NCBI GenBank assembly: GCA_946612175.1
Contig: CAMOEO010000151.1
Span: 1-7,364 of the forward strand
Origin: an uncultured Verrucomicrobiota bacterium
GTDB lineage: Bacteria > Verrucomicrobiota > Kiritimatiellia > RFP12 > UBA3636
DNA length: 7,364 nt
Direction: 5' to 3'
Shown: piece after piece, positions 1-5,897 of the stretch
Position numbering within the stretch: the stretch's first letter is position 1
Layout: each line of letters starts with the position of its first letter
Translations under genes and position numbers: made by a program
Notes under the pieces: generated by a model
What the model was told of the DNA's origin: nothing
Seen by the model: only the letters and a program-made list of their open reading frames with translations
Database searches by the model: none

Positions 1-25
1 GGGAGGAGCGACGGGAACGGGAGGG

Positions 26-28
26 CAT
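26..28 (-). other. possible start codon of a leftward gene running off the window
   Basis: On the minus strand an ATG at 28-26 opens a frame with no stop to the window edge (nine codons, Ser/Arg-rich). It lies about 50 nt downstream of a plausible leftward promoter, which is the only reason to list it. The sequence upstream of the ATG has no Shine-Dalgarno, like the other starts in this window. Nine codons are too few to name a product, and the purine-rich plus strand could simply be non-coding. Confidence 0.2.
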
Positions 29-83
29 GGTGGACGGGAAGAGTGGGAACGGTCGGGGAGAAAATCGGGCGGAGCAGATCGGA

Positions 84-112
84 ATTCTATGCGATGGGAG
101 CGGAAAAGGCAA
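84..112 (-). promoter_or_regulatory. candidate sigma70-type promoter pointing left
   Basis: Read on the minus strand, TTGCCT (112-107) and TAGAAT (89-84) are separated by 17 bp. They match the -35 consensus at 4 of 6 positions and the -10 consensus at 5 of 6. Transcription would start near 77 and leave the window to the left. The stretch 61-190 is less GC-rich than the rest of the window, as expected for a control region. It is back-to-back with the rightward promoter at 163-191. Confidence 0.35.
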
Positions 113-162
113 GCAAAATCACGCACGGTGAAAACGAAGGGCGATCCGTTTTGAGAACGGGG

Positions 163-191
163 TTGGAACGGACTGGATTTTGTAGTATGAT
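163..191 (+). promoter_or_regulatory. candidate sigma70-type promoter of the TolC-family gene
   Basis: TTGGAA (163-168) and TATGAT (186-191) are separated by 17 bp. The -35 matches 4 of 6 and the -10 matches 5 of 6 consensus bases. The predicted transcription start is near 198, giving a leader of about 68 nt before the ATG at 266. This placement argues against the longer reading frame that begins with TTG at 200, because that codon would sit almost on the transcription start. Confidence 0.5.
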
Positions 192-265
192 GGAGGGCGT
201 TGCGCGGTTCCACGCCGGGTTCCGCACGAAACCGCACCTCCGCCGCTCGCTCCGACCTATCCGCC

Positions 266-2182
266 ATGAAGTCCCGCGCCGTCCTCGTCCTGATTCCCGT
301 TCTGCTCGCCGTCGTGGCGGGGGGATGCCGTAGCGCCCGCGACTGGCGGAAGCGGGCGGACCGGCGCGCGGAGGCCTACCTCTCGGCGGCGCAGCGCGGG
401 GCGACGGGCGAGACGGAGCCGATCGCGATCGAGACGCCCGCCGACACGCTCCGCCGCCGGCTGCTGCTCGATCAGGGCCTCCCGACGCACGACCCCGCCT
501 CGTTCGGCATCCGCGACCTGCCCGCAAACCGCTACTGGGACCCCGCCACGAGGCTCGAGCCCGGCGCCGAGCCCGCCGACGCCGCGTTCGCCCCCGGCGA
601 TGGGCCGCTCCGGATCGGGCTCGCGGACGCCGTCCGCATCGCCGCGCACAACAGCCGCGAGTTCCAGTCGCACAAGGAGTCGCTCTATTCCGCCGCCCTC
701 GCGCTCGACCTCGAGGGAAAGGCGTTCCGCACGGTCTTCTCGGGACTGCTCTCGGCGGCGGCGACGTCGTCCCCCGGCGGGGAGGACGGAGATCGCGAGT
801 CCTCCCACGGGGAGGAGGCGAAGCCCGGATTCTCGCGCCAGTTCGAGAACGGCGCGCAGCTCACCGGCGCCATCGCCTTCAACCTCGCGGGGATGCTCAC
901 GGGCGACCGCGCGACGGCGTGGGGCTCGGTGGCGGACCTCGGCGTCTCGATCCCGCTGCTGCGCGGCGCGGGCACGCTCGTGAACCGCGAGTCGCTCACC
1001 CAGGCGGAGCGCGACCTGGTCTACGCGGTGCGCGAGTTCGAGCAGTACAAGCGCGACTTCGTCGTGGAGGTCGAGGGGGCGTACCTCTCGCTCGTGCTGG
1101 CGCGGCGCATGCGCGCCAACGAGGACGACAACTACCGCCGCGTCATGCATTCGACCCGCCGCTCGCGCCGCATGGCGGACGCGAGCCGGATGTCGAAGGC
1201 GGCGTTCGACCAGTCGTACCAGAGCGAGCTGGCGGCGCGCACGAGCTGGATCGGCGCGTGCCAGGGGTACGAGGCGGAGCTGGAGTCGTTCAAGCTGCGG
1301 CTCGGGCTGCCGCCGGACGCCCGCGTGGAGCCGCGCGAGGAGGATCTGGAGGCCCTGCAGCGCCAGGCGGAGGGAATGCTCGCCGCGGAGGGGACGGAAT
1401 CGACGGAAGCAACGGAGGAACCCGCGGCGAAGGAGGGGAGCGTGGGGGCGGAGGAGGCGATCCCGCCGCCGGAGTCGGTGGACGAGGGGGAGCTGAAGGA
1501 GCGGACGGATCGCGCGATCGCGCTCGCGTTCGAGCGCCGGCTCGACGTCCGCACGGGGCTCGACCGCATCGAGGACGCGCAGCGGCACCTGGCGATCGCG
1601 GAGGACGCGCTGCGGGCGGAGGTGACGCTGGGCGGGTCGGCGCGGGTCGGGGAGGCGGCGACGGCGTCGATGGGCCGGGAGGGGCGCGACCACGGGGAGT
1701 TCCGGATGCGCGACGCGACGTACGGCGCGACGCTGAAGGTGGACCTGCCGCTGGATCGCACGGCGGAGAGCGTCTCGTACCGCAACGCGCTCGTGGCGGT
1801 GGAGCGGGCGGTGCGCGACTACCAGGCGCTGGAGGACGGCCTCAAGCGGACGATCCGCCAGGACATGCGGGCGCTTTCGCTCACGGCGGAGCGGCTGCGG
1901 ATCCAGTACCGCGCGGTGGGGCTGGCGGAGCGGCGCGTCCGCAACCAGGACCTGCTGCTGGAGGCGGGGCGGGCGGACATGACGGACGTGCTCGACGCGC
2001 AGGCGGCGCTGGTCTCGGCGCAGAACGCGCTGTATTCGGCGATCACGAGCCACCGCGAGGACGAGCTGCGGCTGCAGGCGGACCTCGGGGTGCTCGACGC
2101 GGCGGCGGACGGCGCGTGGGGGGAGTCGGATCTGGCGGGGCTCGGGATCCTGCCGGCGCGGGAGCGCACCGTTCCGGACTAG
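266..2182 (+). CDS. TolC/OEP-family outer-membrane efflux lipoprotein
   Basis: This gene encodes a 638-residue outer-membrane channel component of the TolC (outer membrane efflux protein) family, which joins inner-membrane transporters to the outside through a trimeric barrel and periplasmic tunnel. Residues 1-21 form a lipoprotein signal (KSR, a hydrophobic core, lipobox AGGC with Cys21), so the mature protein is probably lipid-anchored as in the NodT-like branch. A roughly 90-residue N-terminal extension precedes the first OEP half (from about residue 114). A Glu/Ala/Thr-rich linker (about 371-415) joins the halves, and the second half carries the typical DVLDAQAAL repeat motif (574-582). 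The ATG at 266 was chosen because the signal peptide starts exactly there and the candidate promoter ends at 191. The length exceeds classical TolC because of the extension and linker. No membrane-fusion or RND pump gene lies beside it, so its partner and substrate are unknown. Confidence 0.88.
   Translation: MKSRAVLVLIPVLLAVVAGGCRSARDWRKRADRRAEAYLSAAQRGATGETEPIAIETPADTLRRRLLLDQGLPTHDPASFGIRDLPANRYWDPATRLEPGAEPADAAFAPGDGPLRIGLADAVRIAAHNSREFQSHKESLYSAALALDLEGKAFRTVFSGLLSAAATSSPGGEDGDRESSHGEEAKPGFSRQFENGAQLTGAIAFNLAGMLTGDRATAWGSVADLGVSIPLLRGAGTLVNRESLTQAERDLVYAVREFEQYKRDFVVEVEGAYLSLVLARRMRANEDDNYRRVMHSTRRSRRMADASRMSKAAFDQSYQSELAARTSWIGACQGYEAELESFKLRLGLPPDARVEPREEDLEALQRQAEGMLAAEGTESTEATEEPAAKEGSVGAEEAIPPPESVDEGELKERTDRAIALAFERRLDVRTGLDRIEDAQRHLAIAEDALRAEVTLGGSARVGEAATASMGREGRDHGEFRMRDATYGATLKVDLPLDRTAESVSYRNALVAVERAVRDYQALEDGLKRTIRQDMRALSLTAERLRIQYRAVGLAERRVRNQDLLLEAGRADMTDVLDAQAALVSAQNALYSAITSHREDELRLQADLGVLDAAADGAWGESDLAGLGILPARERTVPD
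1393..1419 (+). repeat. degenerate 9-bp tandem repeat in the TolC-family linker
   Basis: Three imperfect 9-mers follow one another: GACGGAATC (1393-1401), GACGGAAGC (1402-1410) and AACGGAGGA (1411-1419). They are in frame and encode part of the acidic Thr/Glu linker between the two halves of the channel protein. The unit length is a multiple of three, so changes in copy number would lengthen or shorten the linker without breaking the frame. Confidence 0.45.
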
Positions 2183-2222
2183 ACGGGCGGGAGGCCTTCC
2201 GGAGCGCGCGGCGGAGCCGGCG

Positions 2223-4724
2223 CTACCGCGAGGCGAGGCACCAGGCGACGGCGGAGAGGATGCGGCAGGCCGCGAGCTGGACCTCGCCGCGCGGGACGCG
2301 GCCCTCGGCGAGGCCCTTCTCCAGGCCGTCGCGCCAGTCGCGGACGCCGGGGGCAACGAGGTCGTTGCCGGAGGTCTGGTGCCGGAGCTTGTCCGCGCCG
2401 TTCCACCAGTCGGTCATCACGAAGCCGTCCCAGCCCCACTCGCCGCGCACGACGCCGTCGAGCAGCGCCTTCGTCGTCGCGACGTAGCCGCCGTTGAGCT
2501 GGTTGTAGCTCGTCATGATCGAGCGCGGCGCGCCGTCCTCGCACGCGATGCGGAACGCGCGCAGGTAGAGTTCGCGCAGCGTGCGCTCCGCGACGACGTT
2601 CTCCTCGCGCCCGCGCTCGTGCTCCTGGTTGTTGGTGCAGAAGTGCTTGATCGTGACGTAGCGGCCGGAGGGCGAGCCGTCCTCGCGCTCCTGCACGCCG
2701 CGCGCGATGGCGGCGGCCATGCGGCCCGCGAGGAGCGGGTCCTCGGAGAAGTACTCGAAGTTACGTCCGCAGAGCGGGTTGCGGTGGAGGTTGAGCCCGG
2801 GCGCGAGCCAGCCGTCGATGCCCGCGAGCTCCATGTCCGCGCAAACGCTGCGGCCGAAGGCGGTCGCGGCGGCGTCGTCCCACCCCTGCGCGAGCGCGGT
2901 GCCGCACGGGTAGGCGACGACGGTGCGCGCCATCTCGGAGTCCTTGGCGGGGTCGTCGTTGAAGATCGCGAGGCGCACGCCGGACGGGCCGTCGGCGACG
3001 GGGCTCGGCGGGATCGCATACTTCTCGGAGCTCCAGATCTCGGACGCCTCGCCGCGGACGGTGCCCTCGAAGCCGCCGACGCCGGTGCCGCCCTCGACGG
3101 CGCCCCGCCGGTCGTCGAAGACGAGCATGTTCACGCAGCTCGCGAGCTCCCGGTCGTCCATCTGCGCGACGACCTGCGCGACGGTCGCGCGGCCGGCGAG
3201 GACGTCGCGCATCGTGACGACGGGCGCGCCGGCCTTCGGCACGGGCAGCTCCTTCGCGACGGCCTTCGCGAGGTCGGGCTTCGCGGGGGCGCACCGGATC
3301 GAGGCGGGGTCGAGCGCGACGACCTTCGCGGCGGCGAGTTCGGCCTTCTCCTCCGGATAGGTCCAGGGCTTCGCGCCCTTCTTGGAGAAGAGGCGCAGGT
3401 CGGAGAGGTCGGCCTTCGCGAAGCGCCTGTGGACCTTCTCGGTCTCGACGGTCTTCGGGAGGCGCAGGACGGCGGCGACGTGCGTGTCGCGCGAGGACGC
3501 GCCGACGCGCACGGCGTAGTCGCCCTTCTCGAGGACGAACGCCGCGGCCGCTTCGTCGTAGGACGCGAACCGCGCCAGATCGAACGAGAGGTCGACCTTG
3601 CAGGAGGCGCCGGGCGCGAGCTCGGGCGTGCGGGCGTAGGCGACGAGGTCCTGGAAGGGCTTCTCGAGCTTGCCGTCGGGCGCGGAGACGTAGCACTGCA
3701 CGATCTCGGCCCCGGCGGTCTTGCCGGTGTTCTTCACGGTCGCGGTGACCGCGATGGTCGCAGGTCGCGGGTCGCAGGTCGCAGGGCCGGACTTGCGACT
3801 TGCGACTTGCGACTTGCGACCTGTTTGCGACTTGAGACCCAGAACCTGCGACTTGATCTCGAACGTCGTGTAGGAGAGGCCGAAGCCGAACGGGAAGCGC
3901 GGCTCGACGCCGAAGGTGTCGAAGTAGCGGTAGCCGAGGAAGATTCCCTCGCGGTAGGGGATCTGCATCGTGCCCCAGCAGTCCGTCGAGGGGTAGTCGC
4001 GGTAGCGCCTCGCCCATGTCGTCGTGAGCTTGCCGGCGGGGCAGACGCGGCCCGTGAGGACGTCCGCCACCGCGTCGCCCGAGGTCTCGCCGAGGAGGCT
4101 CGTCACGAGCACGGCCTTCACCGGATACCTGTCGAGCCACGACGTGTCGACGACGCCGCACACGTTGAGCAGGACGACGACGTTGTCGAAGTTCGCGCAC
4201 GCGAGCTGGAGGAGCTGGTCCTCCTGCCAGTGCAGCAGGATCGAGTTGTAGCCGCAGTCGCCGCCGGAGCCGGTCTCGCCGCCGGCGGAGAGGTCGACGG
4301 ACTCGCCGCAGTTGCGGCCGATGACGACGAGGCAGGGCAGGTCGCGATGCCCGGCGACGAGCTTCGCGAACTCGTCGTCCTTCGTCGCGGGCTCGGGGAA
4401 GCGGTAGGACCACTTCCACCAGTTGCGGTTCACGTTCTGGAAGCACTCCTTCTTGGCGAGGAGGCCGCGGCGGTAGAAGTCGGCGACCGGCTGGAAGAGC
4501 TTCACGCCGGCGTTCGCGAGGCCCTCGTCGTACTGGATCGTGCGCTGCGCGAGCATGTCGCCCGAGCCGAAGCCCATGCGGTGGCAGAAGTAGCCGGTGA
4601 CGCCCATGAGGACGACCTCCTTGTCGCGGGCGAGGGGCAGCGCGCCCCCGTCGTTCTTGAGGAGGACGAGCCCCTGCGCGGCGGCGCGGCGGGCGACGGA
4701 AAGCTTTTCGATGCGGGTCATCAT
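2223..4724 (-). CDS. GH3 beta-glucosidase-like enzyme with reversed domain order
   Basis: This is a glycoside hydrolase family 3 enzyme of 833 residues, expected to remove terminal beta-linked sugars (beta-glucosidase or beta-xylosidase; substrate not decidable). The order is inverted relative to most GH3. The alpha/beta sandwich comes first (LLKNDGGALPL at 21-31; probable acid/base Glu141 in CGESVDL). An Fn3-like domain follows (FGFGLSYTTFE ending near 289, then about 324-400). The TIM-barrel domain is last: DGPSG from Asp578, substrate-binding Lys693-His694 in IKHFCTNNQE, and nucleophile Asp772 in VMTDWW. The same order is known in the Ruminococcus albus and Butyrivibrio fibrisolvens enzymes. 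There is no signal peptide, so it is probably cytoplasmic and acts on imported oligosaccharides. The start at 4724 (ATGATG; 4721 is equally possible) is preferred to an ATG at 4856, which lies inside the predicted -35 box. A heptamer-repeat insertion occupies residues about 292-323. Confidence 0.93.
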   Translation of the reverse strand: MMTRIEKLSVARRAAAQGLVLLKNDGGALPLARDKEVVLMGVTGYFCHRMGFGSGDMLAQRTIQYDEGLANAGVKLFQPVADFYRRGLLAKKECFQNVNRNWWKWSYRFPEPATKDDEFAKLVAGHRDLPCLVVIGRNCGESVDLSAGGETGSGGDCGYNSILLHWQEDQLLQLACANFDNVVVLLNVCGVVDTSWLDRYPVKAVLVTSLLGETSGDAVADVLTGRVCPAGKLTTTWARRYRDYPSTDCWGTMQIPYREGIFLGYRYFDTFGVEPRFPFGFGLSYTTFEIKSQVLGLKSQTGRKSQVASRKSGPATCDPRPATIAVTATVKNTGKTAGAEIVQCYVSAPDGKLEKPFQDLVAYARTPELAPGASCKVDLSFDLARFASYDEAAAAFVLEKGDYAVRVGASSRDTHVAAVLRLPKTVETEKVHRRFAKADLSDLRLFSKKGAKPWTYPEEKAELAAAKVVALDPASIRCAPAKPDLAKAVAKELPVPKAGAPVVTMRDVLAGRATVAQVVAQMDDRELASCVNMLVFDDRRGAVEGGTGVGGFEGTVRGEASEIWSSEKYAIPPSPVADGPSGVRLAIFNDDPAKDSEMARTVVAYPCGTALAQGWDDAAATAFGRSVCADMELAGIDGWLAPGLNLHRNPLCGRNFEYFSEDPLLAGRMAAAIARGVQEREDGSPSGRYVTIKHFCTNNQEHERGREENVVAERTLRELYLRAFRIACEDGAPRSIMTSYNQLNGGYVATTKALLDGVVRGEWGWDGFVMTDWWNGADKLRHQTSGNDLVAPGVRDWRDGLEKGLAEGRVPRGEVQLAACRILSAVAWCLASR
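3756..3854. repeat. in-frame two-armed heptamer repeat insertion in the GH3 gene
   Basis: On the plus strand, four head-to-tail copies of GGTCGCR (3756-3783) are followed, after a 7-bp spacer, by four perfect copies of ACTTGCG (3791-3818). Irregular TGCGACC and TGCGACTT copies continue to 3854. The arms are related as inverted repeats: CAGGTCGCA in the left arm has its exact complement TGCGACCTG in the right arm, so the RNA or single-stranded DNA could fold into a hairpin. In the coding direction the heptamer gives the heptapeptide KSQVASR in one arm and PATCDPRPAT in the other. The encoded stretch sits in a loop at the start of the Fn3-like domain, where relatives such as Thermotoga Bgl3B (from memory) have a much shorter connection. 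Confidence 0.85.
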
Positions 4725-4785
4725 GGTCGGGATGGTCGGGATGGTCTGGATGGTCTGGATGGTCGGGACGGACTCGATGGTCCCC
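4723..4785. repeat. 9-bp tandem repeat abutting the GH3 start codon
   Basis: On the plus strand the unit ATGGTCGGG or ATGGTCTGG occurs five times without interruption (4723-4767). Two degenerate copies follow (4768-4785). Read in the direction of the GH3 gene the unit is CCCGACCAT or CCAGACCAT. The AT of the ATG start at 4724 belongs to the last unit. If the promoter at 4827-4856 is right, the array fills the untranslated leader exactly where a Shine-Dalgarno would be; if translation began further upstream it would encode a Thr-Ile-Pro/Gln repeat. Confidence 0.8.
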
Positions 4786-4826
4786 TCGGTCGGTCGATGC
4801 GGCGCGTGTCGGCGCGACGGCAAAAA

Positions 4827-4856
4827 AGTATACCCCAAGACCCCGTGCCGCCGCAA
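4827..4856 (-). promoter_or_regulatory. candidate sigma70-type promoter of the GH3 gene
   Basis: On the minus strand TTGCGG (4856-4851) and TATACT (4832-4827) are 18 bp apart. The -10 matches 5 of 6 consensus bases; the -35 keeps only the TTG. Transcription would begin near 4820, giving a leader of about 96 nt that contains the 9-bp tandem array. The ATG at 4856, the furthest upstream in frame, overlaps the -35 box and therefore should not be in the message. Confidence 0.5.
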
Positions 4857-4869
4857 CCCGGATTTTCCG

Positions 4870-4899
4870 TTTTTCTTTCGCCGGGAAAGTTGCTAGAAT
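4870..4899 (+). promoter_or_regulatory. candidate extended -10 promoter of the DUF481 gene
   Basis: TGCTAGAAT (4891-4899) combines an extended -10 TGn with a -10 box matching 5 of 6 consensus bases. The -35 is weak (TTTTTC at 4870-4875, 18 bp spacing) and lies in a T-rich stretch, which is normal for extended -10 promoters. Between the boxes, CTTTC (4875-4879) and GAAAG (4885-4889) form a small dyad that could be an operator. The predicted transcription start is about 4906-4908. The promoter is divergent from the GH3 promoter, with about 85 bp between the two predicted start points. Confidence 0.5.
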
Positions 4900-4907
4900 C
4901 CACGCCC

Positions 4908-4967
4908 ATGTTCCGGCGCGCCCCGCGCCGGGCGACCCCGAACCCACCAACGAGATCCATTCCATGA
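4908..4967 (+). CDS. possible 19-residue leader peptide upstream of the DUF481 gene
   Basis: An ATG at 4908 opens a 19-codon frame encoding MFRRAPRRATPNPPTRSIP. It ends at TGA 4965-4967, overlapping the ATG of the DUF481 gene as ATGA. This is the classic geometry for translational coupling by termination and reinitiation. The ATG is within about two bases of the predicted transcription start, so the peptide would be translated from a leaderless or nearly leaderless message. The peptide is rich in Arg and Pro, and an 8-bp GC hairpin falls within it. The overlap could be coincidence, because the region is short and GC-rich; I do not recognise the peptide. Confidence 0.3.
   Translation: MFRRAPRRATPNPPTRSIP
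4913..4931 (+). promoter_or_regulatory. GC-only hairpin in the DUF481 leader
   Basis: CCGGCGCG (4913-4920) and CGCGCCGG (4924-4931) form a perfect 8-bp stem of G-C pairs with a CCC loop. It starts a few bases after the predicted transcription start, so it would cap the 5' end of the message. It has no following T tract, so it is not an intrinsic terminator. It might stabilise the mRNA or limit ribosome access. Confidence 0.5.
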
Positions 4968-5788
4968 ACCGCACCCTTCCCACCTTCGCCCTCGCGGCCC
5001 TGTTCGCCGCGGCCCCCGCCTTCGCCGATGCGCTCGAGAGCGCCGCGGCCACCGCCGCCGGCGTCGCCGCCGGCATCTCCGAGGACGACGCCAAGCTCAC
5101 CGACGTCTGGCAGGGCAAGCTCGCCTTCGGCGCCGACGTCAAGTCCGGCAACACCGAGAAGACCGGCTACAACGGCCATGCCGAGGCCAAGAAGCTCCAG
5201 GGCGAGACGATCGTCGTCGCCACCCTCGACGCCGCCTGGGAGGAGACCGAGGTCTCCGATTCCGACGGCGCCAACACCCGCGACGAGCGGACGGCCGGCA
5301 ACGCCAAGGGCGAGGTCAACCTCAAGGAGAAGCTCGCCGACTGGGGCGCGTTCGTCTTCGGCGACCTCTCCGCGGAGCACGACGGCGTCGCGGGCATCAA
5401 GTACCGCACGATCGAGAGCGCCGGCGTCGGCATGTTCCTCGTCGACGAGGAGGCGCTCAAGCTCTCCGTCGAGGCGGGCCTCGCCTACGTGCAGGAGGAG
5501 CTGGACGGCCAGGAGTCCGACGACTACCTCGCCTACCGCCTCGCCGAGCGCGCGGACTGGATCCCCGCGTTCGCGGAGGGCGTCTCGTTCTTCGAGGCCG
5601 CGGACTTCCTGCAGGACTTCGACGAGTCCGACCGCTACTTCTGGAACCTCGAGGCCGGCGTCGACATCCCGATGTTCAAGGGCGTCTCGACGACGATCAA
5701 GGGCGTCGTGAACTACAACCACCTTCCCGCCGCGGGCAAGGAGAAGACGGACCGCCAGCTCGTGGTCCAGCTCGGCTACAACTTCTAG
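4964..5788 (+). CDS. DUF481 / YdiY-type outer-membrane beta-barrel protein
   Basis: This 274-residue protein belongs to the DUF481 family, whose best-known member is E. coli YdiY, called a salt-induced outer-membrane protein; the molecular function is unknown. Residues 1-21 are a secretory signal with cleavage expected after AFA (Ala21). An Ala/Asp-rich stretch follows, and from about residue 50 the chain is made of alternating amphipathic strands. It begins with the family-typical GKLAFGADVKSGNTEKTGY and ends with an aromatic residue (LGYNF), as outer-membrane barrels do for assembly by the Bam machinery. The mature protein is very acidic. The ATG at 4964 places the signal peptide correctly, and GAGA (4952-4955) is at best a weak ribosome-binding site. 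It is divergent from the GH3 gene and followed by a strong terminator, so it is probably a single-gene transcript, possibly with a leader peptide. Confidence 0.88.
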   Translation: MNRTLPTFALAALFAAAPAFADALESAAATAAGVAAGISEDDAKLTDVWQGKLAFGADVKSGNTEKTGYNGHAEAKKLQGETIVVATLDAAWEETEVSDSDGANTRDERTAGNAKGEVNLKEKLADWGAFVFGDLSAEHDGVAGIKYRTIESAGVGMFLVDEEALKLSVEAGLAYVQEELDGQESDDYLAYRLAERADWIPAFAEGVSFFEAADFLQDFDESDRYFWNLEAGVDIPMFKGVSTTIKGVVNYNHLPAAGKEKTDRQLVVQLGYNF

Positions 5789-5844
5789 CCCCGCGCGGGC
5801 GCTTCCTCCCCGAGGAGCCCGCCGCGAACCCCGCAACCAACGCA

Positions 5845-5884
5845 AGGGCCCCGGACGCGTCGCGTCCGGGGCCCTCTTCCTTTT
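5845..5884 (+). terminator. Rho-independent terminator between the convergent DUF481 gene and deoC
   Basis: AGGGCCCCGGACGC (5845-5858) pairs perfectly with GCGTCCGGGGCCCT (5862-5875) across a GTC loop, a 14-bp stem. It is followed by the pyrimidine run CTTCCTTTT (5876-5884). It sits 56 bp after the DUF481 stop and 13 bp before the end of deoC. For deoC transcripts the same hairpin is followed by TTGCGTTGGTT, a poorer U tract, so it may act weakly in both directions. Confidence 0.88.
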
Positions 5885-5897
5885 CCGCGGCGCGAGG

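Noticed and set aside
204..235. hairpin in the TolC-family leader
   Set aside because: GCGGTT and AACCGC can pair, but the stem is only 6 bp and the loop is 20 nt; not distinguishable from chance.
43..333. 96-codon open frame at the left end
   Set aside because: It crosses both candidate promoters and the start of the TolC-family gene, has no recognisable features and lacks a ribosome-binding site.
2183..2222. terminator between the convergent TolC-family and GH3 genes
   Set aside because: The 40-bp gap contains only a short near-palindrome (GGAGGCCTTCC) without a T tract on either strand; no intrinsic terminator can be supported.
257..2356. 699-codon open frame on the minus strand across the TolC-family gene
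   Set aside because: The product is low-complexity and Arg-rich with no domain, while the plus strand encodes a recognisable OEP protein with a lipoprotein signal. It is a GC-bias shadow.
3756..3854. CRISPR array
   Set aside because: The units are 7 bp head-to-tail with no spacers, and they lie inside an open reading frame.
2379..4967. 862-codon open frame on the plus strand across the GH3 gene
   Set aside because: It is antisense to a clearly conserved GH3 enzyme. Its translation is Arg/Ala/Gly/Asp-rich without recognisable domains, the usual shadow of a GC-rich third codon position. Only its last 19 codons are considered, as a leader peptide.
4721..5845. 374-codon open frame on the minus strand across the DUF481 gene
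   Set aside because: It is antisense to a protein with a signal peptide and DUF481 hallmarks, and its translation is Val/Gly/Leu/Glu-rich low complexity.
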